NCBI GenBank assembly: GCA_029747015.1
Contig: JAKOGI010002212.1
Location: 1-64,000 of the forward strand
Reading direction: 5' to 3'
From: Carnegiea gigantea
Taxonomy: Eukaryota; Streptophyta; Magnoliopsida; Caryophyllales; Cactaceae
Length of the DNA stretch: 64,000 bases
Positions 1 to 9,410 of this stretch are shown here, piece after piece. Under the pieces are notes generated by a model that made no database searches, was not told where the DNA came from, and worked only from the letters and a program-made list of their open reading frames with translations. Positions within the stretch are counted from its first letter, which is position 1; each line of letters begins with the position of its first letter. Position numbers and translations under genes: made by a program.

Positions 1-1
1 A

Positions 2-691
2 GGCTTTGCTGTGTATGTGAGGGAAGACAAGACTGCCCTGGCAACAGCCAGGCTCCTAGAGGTGTCCCAACGCTTCAGTCAGAAACAGGGCCTGAGAGCA
101 CCCCTCTCGGTTAAGAAGGGTGAAATGACCTCCCTGCACCAACTACTGTTTATGTTCACCATCAAGAACATAATTCCACGAGGTCAAGGGCGAAACTCAG
201 CAAATGTCCTCGATCAATGTCTGGTGGACCTACTGGATCGGGAGGAACCAATAAACCTCCCTGCAATCATGATTCGCCACATAGGGCGAATTGCGAACAC
301 CAACCGAGCCCATGATCTTGGCTATGGGTTTCTGCTGACAAGGGTGTTTGAGCACTTTGGGATAGCGCTCACACGGAGAGTGGCGGCCCAAATCATTGAT
401 GAGATTGGGATTGACACCCCGCTAGGGTGTGGCTATGAGGTTGGCGAAGGGTCAGTCTCCAAACAGGGTCGTCGACCACCTCGACCACCTGTTTCTGGGC
501 AGTCTTCCATCAAGGTTGAGGCTGTTCTTGAGGACAATGCTCGCCTCAAGGATGAGCTCTCCGCCATCAAGGCTGCTCTTGCTGAGGAACAAGCCCTTTT
601 CGCCAAACGCCATGAAGATTTGCTTGCCCTTCTCTCCACCCTTGCCCCTAGCATTCCTCCTCTGCAAACGAAACCACCCCCTGCTCCCTGA
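2..691 (+). CDS. Partial retroelement ORF, putative plant transposon protein type
   Basis: The reading frame is open from the window edge to a TGA at 689-691, so the N-terminus is missing. The visible ~229 residues have a globular part of about 150 residues, containing MTSLHQLLFMFTIKNIIPRG, a DQCLVDLLDREEPINLPAIM stretch and GYGFLLTRVFEHFGIAL. This resembles the 'putative plant transposon protein' domain often found in or beside plant LTR retroelements. A proline/arginine-rich linker (RRPPRPPVSG) follows, then a short coiled-coil-like stretch (LEDNARLKDELSAIKAALAEE) and a Pro-rich tail. The ORF ends about 320 bp before a polypurine tract and LTR in the same orientation, so it is the last gene of that element. 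The biochemical function is unknown. Family assignment rests on general resemblance and not on a catalytic motif. Confidence 0.55.
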   Translation, partial: GFAVYVREDKTALATARLLEVSQRFSQKQGLRAPLSVKKGEMTSLHQLLFMFTIKNIIPRGQGRNSANVLDQCLVDLLDREEPINLPAIMIRHIGRIANTNRAHDLGYGFLLTRVFEHFGIALTRRVAAQIIDEIGIDTPLGCGYEVGEGSVSKQGRRPPRPPVSGQSSIKVEAVLEDNARLKDELSAIKAALAEEQALFAKRHEDLLALLSTLAPSIPPLQTKPPPAP

Positions 692-1011
692 TTGTCTAGG
701 CTGGTCTCTAGTCTTCTCCTCCTCCTCTCTTAGTTTTGTTGTTTTGGCATTGTACTACTTTTCTTTGCAATGAAATATCTATTTGCAATGCTTTATATGC
801 TTTTCTTGCAACGGTCCTGTTGTTCTTGCTTTTTAATGATGCCAAAAGGGGGAAGAATAGTGTAACCTATTGACAAAGTATGACGAATGAGCCTGACCTT
901 GACTCGATAGGGTGGGTTGACCTCTAACTCCTTGTACCTACGTGGATCCCTATCAGCATTCAATTTTTTTAATATGGACACTTGGTTTGTCATCATCAAA
1001 AGGGGGGAAAT
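692..1011 (+). other. 3' untranslated region and polypurine tract
   Basis: Non-coding sequence between the ORF stop and the LTR. It contains two similar purine tracts, each preceded by a TGATG/CATCATC-like motif: one at about 841-855 (ccaaaaggggga) and one at 997-1010, directly before the LTR. The second is the functional-looking polypurine tract for plus-strand priming. The first may be an older or duplicated tract. Confidence 0.6.
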
Positions 1012-2703
1012 TGTTGAATTAGTATATTCAGTTTTGATGACAACAAACCCAAGTGTAAAATGCTCTTAAGTAATGTTGCTCCAAACAAAGTTCTCCAAAC
1101 AGGCATACACTGTTATTTTCAATATGCGTCTTAACTTGTTTGCGGAATGTTGAGAACAAATCTTAAGAACAGGTCTCATACCTTGATGACTCATGCTCAA
1201 GTCAAGAACACACCTCGATGAGTTGATTGTGTGTTAAGATCAGTTCCTGAACTCAAGCAATACAAGAACAACCTGGCAAACAGGCTAGGGGGTTCAAGGA
1301 CAATCCAGCAAACAGGCCTTTCTGAACTCAAGCGATACAAGAACAACCTGACAAACAGGTTGGTCTAGGTGGTTGGGGCAGCGTATTCGTCTTGAACAAG
1401 ATGACTGGATCTACAATAAGATGTCTTGGTAATTTAGGTTTTATTTTTTTTAGACTCTTGTTAATATGCCAATCTTGAAAAGTCTCTAACTAACCACTCT
1501 TGAATTGGTTGCGCTATTTGCTTCAGAACACCAAGTTTGAACAACCCTGTAAACAGGGTACATAGGGTGTTTCTGAGCTGCAACGGCCAAACCCGGTCAC
1601 TTTGGAAAACTTATTTTGGTTGGCCAAAAGCTCTAATATATTTTGATAAAATTCTAAGACAGCAATTTAAGCTGTAGGAAATCTTTTGATATGAAAATCA
1701 CTTGGGAGATTTGCAAAACTGATTCTGAAAAATATTTACCAAAACCGAAAATATTTCTCTCTTATCCTTTGGAAAGTGATTAATTCAAAATTCAAGTTGA
1801 GATTCTTTTCCAGGTATTTCACGGCTATTTGTTAAGGGGAAAAGATAGTCTTTTATCCTCCAAAATCAAATCCCTACAATATTGGGAAACTCTATCCTCA
1901 TTGGATCTTTTAGCGGTTGGAATTCTCTGTGCTAAGCAAAAATCTCTCTTTGCTAAACATAGCTGATTTTATCACTTCTCCTTATTTTTGACCGTTGGAG
2001 TTTTTGTTTAAAAACTCAACATTTCACTCCCATTCATAAGACAAGAAAAAACGAAAAATATACACAACATACGCAAAAAGGGAGAAGTGCAGAAGTGGTT
2101 TTGCTAGTGAGAAGAATTTTTCGAGCTACTCTTGAGAAAAGAAAAACCGAGACAAGTTGTGTTTAAGCTGAGCTTTCAAGATATTGGCATACTAGGACCT
2201 CATTGTACTTGACATCTGCTTAAATCAGAAGCACCCCCGTAAGGTGTTTTGTAACCCTGATCTTGGATCAGAAAAGTGAGTGTGTGGTCCTCAGTCGTGT
2301 GGACTTTGGACGTGTCCAATCTGGTGAGATTTGGACGTGGTGTAACCTTTCTTAGAAAAGAAGGTTACGTGGTTGCAAGTTGTAACAAGGTGTGTTACAT
2401 TTGTAACGTGTGAAGCCGTTAGTGAAAGTGGTTAAATCCTACACGAGGTAGGTCGTGGTTTTTCACACCTCAGTTGGGCTAGAGGTGTTTTCCACGGAAA
2501 AATTGTGTTTGCTTTATTTCCGCATTTATCTTGTTGATTTTCGCCTTTGAGCAAATTGAAAACATCTGGTGCAAACAAGTCAGAAGGTTGTTTGTAATTT
2601 AAGAACAACCTCTGCAATCAGGAGGGTGTTTGTCAGTAAGTACGCGAAAATCGAACACCATAATTCACCCCCCTCTTGTGGGTAAGTACTCCTAAATTCA
2701 ACA
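1012..2703 (+). mobile_element. 3' LTR of the left-edge retroelement
   Basis: The block starts TGTTGAATT and ends AATTCAACA, a perfect 9-bp terminal inverted repeat with TG...CA ends. It follows a polypurine tract directly, which fixes it as a 3' LTR on the + strand. Length is 1692 bp. The other LTR lies outside the window, so no target duplication can be checked. The family is not certain. The long AT-rich LTR and the upstream transposon-protein ORF fit a large plant LTR element, but no pol gene is in view. Confidence 0.75.
1248..1364 (+). repeat. 75-bp direct repeat inside the LTR
   Basis: The string tgaactcaagc-atacaag followed by aacaacctg-caaacagg occurs at 1248 and again at 1323, with a partial third match (ccagcaaacagg) between them at about 1304. 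This is a local duplication in the U3/R region. Confidence 0.7.
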
Positions 2704-3727
2704 ACCTCAACATACACTAGCACACAGACTCCTCCTCCGTGTAGGCCTGCCACATGGCCCAATTTAGCTGGTTTGGAAAGTTGGCGAAATAGCAAAATTG
2801 CTACATAGTGGAGATTTGAAGGCAAATCTATTCAATGGCTCTGTGTTGTTTAGATAGATCACAGAGGTAATTTTATGATTTGGGTTCCTATAACTTGTGT
2901 GATAAGTGATTGTCTTAGTTCTCTTGGTATTCGAGTTCTTATTACTAGTAAGTAGATTCTTAGCCTATGTACTAGATGGGATTGCTTGGGGGGGAAAAAA
3001 ACTTACTCGTGGAAAAGTTTCATCTGTGAGATAGACCCGGTAACTCAAGAGCATTCAGTATTGAATTGATTTATTTTATTTTATTTTACTTTTTTAGGTA
3101 ATTGGATGTCTGCATCGAACATTTTCATACTTTATGTGTTGCATGTGAGTTGGGTTAATTGGATGTGCTTGCCTAACATGTTCATAGAATGGAAGCTAGA
3201 TTGTCCCACATGGGAAAATTGACATTTCTAATCACTGGGAGGTGTCTTTTCGGTTGGACTCTTTCCTTTTTCTTTTTTTATTTTTTTTGGGGTTGTTTAT
3301 GAGTTGATTACTTGTGATTTCAATTGTCTTGTATGGGAGTTGTAAGGAAAAATGACTACTACATAACCCCAGGGTGCCTCTATTGCAATTGATTTTCAAA
3401 CATTTGGGATGTCAACTGTTCCTTTGGGGTTCCACCTTGTTTGCCTCTGTCTAGAAGTCACTTTATTTGATAGTAAAGAAAATGGGCAAAATTGGCTTAG
3501 CAGAAACTTTGGATTGTAGTCAAAACCCAGTACAAAGTTCCTACAAGGAAGTTGTTCAAACATTAGGGTAGCAAGACGTCAATTTGCGAAGGTGCCCTTT
3601 CCCAATCATACAAGTTGAAGCCCATTAAATTGGTTCAGTCATCATGGTACCCTTGTGGACTTCTTGATATAAAATATGTTTGTTGTGAGCTGATTGATTA
3701 TGCTGCATTTTTTTTTCTTTTCTTGTT
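2704..3727. other. Unassigned non-coding DNA
   Basis: AT-rich single-copy-looking sequence between the left LTR and the inverted composite. No ORF of note, no LTR end and no tandem repeat was seen. It continues on the far side of the composite at 16707, so it is the pre-insertion locus. Confidence 0.5.
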
Positions 3728-3732
3728 CTTCT
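3728..3732 (+). repeat. Target-site duplication CTTCT, left copy
   Basis: The five bases before the TG of the left outer LTR are CTTCT. The same five bases, in the same orientation, follow the right outer LTR at 16702-16706. This is the expected 5-bp duplication made by a retrotransposon integrase. Confidence 0.7.
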
Positions 3733-3788
3733 TGTAGGCACTAAAAATTTATTTGTGCCGTACTAAAATTAAATTAAATTAGTTATTT

Positions 3789-4252
3789 GGGTCAACCCTT
3801 TTAATTAATTTAATTAAGCCCAAAGACTTACAAGTCAAGCCCAAAAGACTGACAAGTCAAGCCCAAAGATGAAGCCCAAATGACTTCCAAGTCCAAGCTC
3901 AGTCAAAATTTAAGTTAAAGCCTAAACTGAGGCTCAAGACGACTACCAAGTCATGTCACGACCTAAAACCCGAACGACGTCCAAGTCAATGTGTGGTCAA
4001 AAGTCAAAATCAAAGTCAAAGGTCAAAAGTCAGGACCTACGTCGGATTACAAGTCAAACGTCAAAATCGACTCTCAAGTCGACGTCTGGTCAAAGTTCGA
4101 AGCGACTTCAAGTCGGTGCTCAGTACAAGGCCGGGAGACTCCCAAGTCAAAGTCAAAGTCAAAGTCAAAAAAATGAAAGTTAAAGTAGTCTAGGGGTAAA
4201 ACCTCATTGAAAAGGCCCAAAACCTAAGTCAAAACCCAAAACTGAAGTCAAG
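3789..4252 (-). promoter_or_regulatory. Dense W-box (TTGAC) cluster in the U3
   Basis: By eye there are eighteen GTCAA motifs in this stretch, seventeen of them RGTCAA, the complement of the W-box TTGACY bound by WRKY factors. They include four in tandem (GTCAAA units) near 4146-4170. All lie upstream of the TATA box. The same cluster recurs in the other LTR copies. WRKY binding is an inference from the motif only. Confidence 0.5.
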
Positions 4253-4284
4253 GCCAATCTTGACTTTCAAAGGGGGGGCTTTCT

Positions 4285-4292
4285 TATAAATA
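4285..4292 (+). promoter_or_regulatory. TATA box of copy A 5' LTR
   Basis: TATAAATA, followed by a C-rich stretch. It is conserved at the equivalent place in the 8239 LTR (8754-8761) and in the reverse LTR (16148-16155). It probably drives transcription rightwards into gag A. Confidence 0.6.
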
Positions 4293-4437
4293 GGTCCCCT
4301 ACCCCTCTTTATTGAAAGGTTGGAAAATCCATCCTTGAAAGAGAAAGAATCAGAGGATTATATTCATAGAGATTGTACCCAATTCAAATCAATTGAATCT
4401 ATAAAAATTCAATCTTTGTAATTTGTGATTACAAATT

Positions 4438-4455
4438 TGGCATGCCCGGTGGGAC
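4438..4455 (+). other. Primer-binding site of copy A
   Basis: TGGCATGCCCGGTGGGAC, four bases after the LTR end. Copy B has the same site with two differences (TGGCACGCCCAGTGGGAC). The position and TGG start are as expected for a tRNA-primed site. I do not assign the tRNA. Confidence 0.6.
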
Positions 4456-4528
4456 GTCTCTACCTCTCATCTCTTTCTCTTAAAAATCAAGACTTTCAAG
4501 TCACTAGCAAATCATCTTCGATGGAGAT

Positions 4529-7486
4529 ATGGCTACAAAGAATGTCGCCATGCAACCGTCAAAGAAGAAGAACATGGGATCTTTCTCTCTTAGATCCTGT
4601 GAGGCGAGCGTCACTTCTAGGAAGCGCGCTCATACAATGAAAACCAGGAGTATGGCAAATGCTGGCCCGTCGATCGCTGCCAACTAGACTGCGTCGCCCA
4701 CATCCAAATTCCAAGACTCAAAAACGCAACACAAGGCGTCGTCCTGGATGGATGAAATTCAAAAACTTAGCCTTCAGTCTCCAATCTGCGAGGTTGAAGA
4801 CTACTACAGTAATGACTCCTCTGTGCCCTCATCAAATGGGGCACGTATGTCAGAGATTGAAGCTGAATCTTCCAACACTGTCATCACGCCAGTCATGATG
4901 ATAGGAGCTGCTAACCTTGAAGAGCAGCTGGCAAGTATGAAGGCTACCTTGAATAGACTCTCTAAAGAGAGTGCAGAGAAGGACGCTCAATTCAAGCACC
5001 AGGACAACCAAATTGCTGAATTGATAAAGAGGCTGGAAAAGAAGTTCGCTGAAGCTTCTAACAAGGGTTCGAGTGTTGAAGACTCTGACAAAGAGTCACA
5101 TCACAACGAGGAATCTGACAATGACCACAAAGCTAAGAAGGACTGCTCCTTAGACTCAATGTCGATTGAGCAGATTCAGAGCCTGACAGCGAACGCAATC
5201 AAGGCTCAGCTAGGAGGAGGGTCTCACAAGACCTACTTATACACAAAGCCTTATACAGAGAGGATTGACGCGCTGCACATGCCCCATGGCTATCAGCCTA
5301 CCAAGTTCAACCAGTTCAATGGCAAGGGCAACCCTAAACAGCATGCAGCGCACTTCATTGAGACGTGCAGTAATGCTGGTACAGAGGGAGACTGACTGGT
5401 GAAGCAGTTGGTCCGTACTCTGAAAGGGATTGCGTTCGACTGGTATACAGACTTAGAACCCGAGTCTATTGATAACTGGGAATAGATGGAGCAAGAATTC
5501 CTCAACAGGTTCTACAGCACTCAGCGCATTGTTAGCATGACTGAGCTGACAAGCACAAAACAGTGGAAGGACGAGCCAGTTCTTGACTAGATCAACCGCT
5601 GGCGTGCACTAAGCCTCGAGTGTAAGGATCCGCTGTCTGAAGCTTTCGCCGTTGAAATGTGCACCCAAGGCATGCACTGAGACTTGCTGTACGTCCTACA
5701 AATAAGCAAACTTAGGACTTTTCAAGAATTGGCGACTAATGCACATGACATGGAGGTGACACTAGCTAGTCGTCGCACCAACTCCTTCTATTCTATTGAA
5801 TCAAAGAGGGACAAAGTTGAATTCGAGAAGAATGTTAACTTCTCCAAAGGCATGACCAAAGAAGCGATGTCCACCTCTATAAGTCAGCCAATTTGCATTA
5901 TGGAAAAGCCAAAACTAGGGGGCAAGAAGAGCTCATCGTTCAAAGTTGTGACAAATAAGCATCCCACACTGAAAGAACTTCAAGAAAAGAAGTATCCATT
6001 TCCTGACTCAGATTTGTTAGCCATGCTAGATGAGTTACTCGAAAAGGGTGTCATTGAATTGCCCGAGCCAAAGCGCCCGGAAGAAGTTGGGAGGACCGCC
6101 GACTCTAAATACTGTCGATACCATAGAATCGTTAGTCACCCACTTGAAAAGTGCGTTACATTCAAGGAACGCATCATGCGACTGACTGAGGAAGGAAGAA
6201 TTATTTTAGATTTGGATGGAACAGCAGAAGTTGGCCACGTCACAGTGCAAGAGGCTGATAATTCAGATTCTGAAATGGATTATGCCGAAGTACTAGAGGG
6301 CTCAAGAGAATGCTTCATAAAAAGCTTCTTTGATAGTGTGGCTGTCTGCACAACTTCATGTTTCGAAATTGACGATGACGAAGCAAATGAAGACTTGAAT
6401 GTCCCTCCTAAAGAAAGTGGTCATGGCAGCATCCAGCCACAACAACAACAGAAAGAAAAGAATGAGAGGACAGTTTCATTCTCGTCCGTCAAGCAAGCAA
6501 ATGTCACGGCAAATTCAGCGGCGCCAGTCTTTAAACGCACAAATCCTAAAAGTGCACCTAAGGTTGAACGTAAGTTCAATGAAGCAAGCTGGTGCATTCT
6601 AAAAGAAAAGCGTGTGCTTCCAGTTCATAAGACGAACCCAAGCAAATTGACCAAGATTTCTATCCCTGGTTTTGTTGCCCTTTCTAAAGACTCGCTTCAA
6701 GAAGAAAGTGAGATGTCAAATATGCGCATCAGCTATGGGTGTGATCCTAATGCACACAAGTTTATGAAGAGGTCTAGTCATGACTTCAGCAAGCCAACAT
6801 CTTTAGAGCATGTGATCAAAGCTAAGCCCTGCAGACTTGACAGCACGCAAAGGATCATACAAAGTCAAGAGGGCAAAGCCGCAACACCTAAAGTTGGTCT
6901 TAGCTACGTACTGCCCCAGCCTGTGAGGATTTCAGGACAACGTAAGGAAAAGCAAGCCCTCGCGCAATATATCACAGCTGAAGAAGTTGATGATAATGAC
7001 GGTGAAAATGCCAAGACCAACCCCAAAACGACGGTGTTCGACAGGTTGTAGCCGTCAACATCGCGCCAATGCCCTTCTGTGTTTAGAAGGATTGGAAAGG
7101 ATAAAATCCCGAAACCCTCTGTCTTCCATACGTTGAAGAAGGATGAGCAACCTAAACCCTCGATCTTCGCCAGAATCAAGATAGGCGAGACGTCATCAAG
7201 GGCACCGCCCTCACAAAAAAGAGATTCTGCGTTCAGCCGCCTCGGCAAAACAAATGAAGTCCAAAGTTCAATTCCTTCACGCATGAAGCGTGTTTCCACT
7301 TTGTATGTGAAGGTGGATAATTCGCTGGAAGTAAAGAGGCGCGTCCTAATTCTCACTCACCAAGGGGCTAAGGCCGGTTCAAAAGAAAGAACTAAGGAGC
7401 AAGCGTTTTTTCAACCACAACGTGAGCCAAGAGGCTGACGCCCTCTATTGAGGAAATGTTAGATTAGCTCTTGGGCAAGAGTTTAA
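4529..7486 (+). pseudogene. gag: Gag of copy A (Tat-like, gag-only), eight in-frame stops
   Basis: From ATG 4529 one frame runs 985 codons to TAA 7484-7486 with no frameshift but with premature stops at codons 52, 289, 319, 354, 384, 841, 970 and 978. The product would package retrotransposon RNA. Parts in order: a basic N-terminus (KKKNMGSFSLRS), a coiled coil at about residues 128-173, and a Retrotrans_gag core at about 234-390 (TKPYT, GKGNPKQHAAHFIETC, FDWYTDLEPESI, RFYSTQR, MCTQGMH). A zinc-binding-like C-x2-H-x4-H-x4-C follows at about residue 529 (CRYHRIVSHPLEKC), then a long tail with repeated VF-R-L/I motifs (VFDRL, VFRRI, IFARI). Compared with copy B, several stops are CGA or CAG changed to TGA or TAG, or TGG changed to a stop, the pattern left by methylated-C decay. 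No pol follows, so copy A depends on another element for movement. Confidence 0.85.
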
Positions 7487-8092
7487 ACTGTTCACCAAAA
7501 AAAAAAAAAGCCCCCTAAAGTTCACATACATTCAAAAAAAAGAAGACTCCCGAACAAGAGGCTAAACTGTTCGCGCATTCAAAAAAAAGAAGACTCCCGA
7601 ACAAGAGGCTAAACTGTTCGCGCATTTAAAAAAAAGAAGACTCTCGAACAAGAGGCTAAACTGTTCACACATTCAAAAAAGAAGACTTCCGAACAAGAGG
7701 TTAAACTGTTCGCGCATTCAAAACAAAGAAGACTCCTGAATAAGAGGCTAAACTGTTCGCACATTCAAAAAAAAAAGAAGACTCCCGAACAAGAGGCTAA
7801 ACTGTTTGTGCATTCTAAAAAACGAAGACTCCCGAACAAGGGGCTAAACTGTTCGCGCATTCAAAAAAAAGAAGACTCCCGAATAAAAGGCTAAGCTGTT
7901 CGTGCATTCAAAAAATAGAAGACTCCCAAACAAGAGGCTAAACTGTTCACACATTCAAAAAAGAAGACTCTCGAACAAGAGGCTAAACCGTTCGCACGTT
8001 CAAAAAAGCCAACTCCTGAACAAGAGTCTAAACTGTTCACGCATATCAAGAAAATGCTAACTCCTGAGTAAAAGTATAAACTGTTCACTCAA
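7484..8092 (+). repeat. 47-bp tandem array in the 3' UTR of copy A
   Basis: About twelve units of roughly 47 bp with the core gaagactcccgaacaagagg then ctaaactgttcgcgcattc and an A-run of variable length. Units near the ends are the most diverged. The array starts at the gag stop codon, and the gag end itself (ttgggcaagagtttaaactg) looks like a unit. It is non-coding, with stops in each frame. Confidence 0.85.
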
Positions 8093-8238
8093 GTCCCCCC
8101 CCCCCAAAAAAAAGAGAGCAAGTCAAAGCATGTTCAAGGCATTTTCGTAAACAAATGCTAGGTTATAAAAGAATATCAAGACTTCGGTCACATTCAAACG
8201 ACAAGTCCTGTACGTGACCTTGTCTCGAGGGGGCAATT
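8093..8238 (+). other. End of copy A 3' UTR with polypurine tract
   Basis: After an oligo-C/oligo-A run (8095-8111), about 110 bp match copy B beside its 3' LTR. The tract tcgagggggcaatt at 8225-8238 directly precedes the LTR and is the likely polypurine tract. About 2.8 kb present in copy B (roughly 9563-12351) is missing here, with the gap lying at the oligo-C run. Confidence 0.65.
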
Positions 8239-8902
8239 TGTAGGTACTAAAAATTTATTTGTGCCGTACCAAAATTAAATTAAATTAGTTAATTGGGTCA
8301 ACCCTTTTAATTAATTTAATTAAGCCCACTCACAAGTCAAGCCCAAAGATGAAGCCCAAATGACTTCCAAGTCCAAATTCAGTCAAAATTCGAGTCAAAG
8401 CTCAAACCGAGGCTCAAGACGACTATAAAGTCATGTTACGACCTAAAACCTGAGCAACATCCAAGTCAATGTGTGGTCAAAAGTTAAAGTCAAAGGTCAA
8501 AAGTCAGGACCTACGTCGGCTTACAAGTCAGATGTCAAAATCGACTCTCAAGTCAACGTCTGCTCAAAGTTCAAAGCGACTTCCAAGTCGGTGCTCAGTA
8601 CAAGGCTGGGAGACTTCTAAGTCAAAGTCAAAGTCAAACAAATGAAAGTCAAAGCAGTCTAGGGGTAAAGCTTGATTGAAAAGGCCCAAAACCTAGGTTA
8701 AAGCCCAAAACTAAAGTTAAGGCCCATCTTGACTTTCAAAGGGGGGGCTTTATTATAAATAGGTCCCCCACCCCTCTTTATTGAAAGGTTGGAAAATCTA
8801 TCCTTAAAAGAGAAAGAATCAGAGGATTGTATTCATAGAGATTGTACCCAATTCAAATCAATTGAATCTATAAAAATTCAATCTTTGTAATTTGTGATTA
8901 CA
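8239..8902 (+). mobile_element. Copy A second LTR
   Basis: 664 bp from TGTAGGTACT to GTGATTACA, with a TATA box at 8754-8761. It lacks about 36 bp of the AAGCCCAAAAGACT-type repeat present in the left LTR and differs at many single sites, so the two LTRs of copy A are clearly diverged. It is followed by a leader and not by a target duplication, so it also works as the 5' LTR of a further, broken unit. Confidence 0.8.
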
Positions 8903-9123
8903 AATTTGGCGTGGGACGTCTCTACCTCTCATCTCTTTCTCTTAAAAATCAAGACTTTCAAGTCACAAGTACATCATCTCTGACGGAGATATGGCTACAA
9001 AGAATGTCGCCACGCAACCTTCGAAGAAGAAGAACATGGGATCTTTCTCTCTTAGATCCTGTGAGGCGAGGGTCACTTCTAGCAAGCGTGCTCATACAAT
9101 GAAAACCAGGAGCATCACAAAAG
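8903..9123 (+). mobile_element. Second leader fragment after the 3' LTR of copy A
   Basis: This segment matches the leader and first codons of gag at 4434-4660: primer-site remains (TTTGGCGTGGGAC, with seven bases lost), the untranslated leader, ATG at 8991 and the codons up to the 'accaggagcat' motif. It shows that copy A continued as LTR-internal-LTR-internal, a tandem or concatemer form, before being cut at about 9123. Confidence 0.75.
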
Positions 9124-9410
9124 TTGACTTTGACTTTGATTTTTGACCGTACATTGACTTGGACGTTGTTCGGGTTTTAGGTCGTGACATGACTTGGTAG
9201 TCGTCTTGAGCTTTGGTTTGGACTTCGACTCGAATTTTGACTGAGTTTGGACTTGGAAGTCATTTGGGCTTCATCTTTGGGCTTGACTTGTCAGTCTTTT
9301 GGGCTTGACTTATAAGTCTTTGGGCTTAATTAAATTAATTAAAAGGGTTCACCCAATTGACTAATTTAATTTATTTTTGGTACAGCACAAACAAATTTTT
9401 AGTGCCTACA
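9124..9410 (-). mobile_element. Copy B 3' LTR, truncated
   Basis: On the - strand this starts TGTAGGCACT at 9410, right after copy B's polypurine tract, and follows the LTR sequence for about 287 bp. It stops inside the GTCAAA-rich U3 at the junction with the + strand leader. The remaining ~400 bp of the LTR, including the TATA box, is gone. The junction shows almost no shared bases, as in end joining. Confidence 0.75.

Larger units (their letters stand above)
3733..4433 (+). mobile_element. Copy A 5' LTR
   Basis: Starts TGTAGGCACTAAAAATTTAT and ends GTGATTACA, 701 bp, with TGTA...TACA ends. The U3 is unusually rich in GTCAA (W-box core on the other strand). A TATAAATA box lies at 4285-4292 and a G7 tract lies just before it. 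It matches the LTRs at 8239-8902, 16008-16701 and 9124-9410. Confidence 0.85.

Noticed and set aside
2704..2900. Possible host exon with a donor-like cagaggtaat
   Set aside because: No conserved protein text and stops in all frames; one splice-like string is not evidence.
3953..4193. Ser/Lys-rich ORFs in three frames over the left LTR
   Set aside because: They are readings of the GTCAAA-rich U3 repeat in each frame and lie upstream of the TATA box.
7521..8090. Regular 47-bp repeats that could recall a CRISPR array
   Set aside because: The whole unit repeats with no unique spacers, in a plant retrotransposon 3' UTR. It is an ordinary tandem array.
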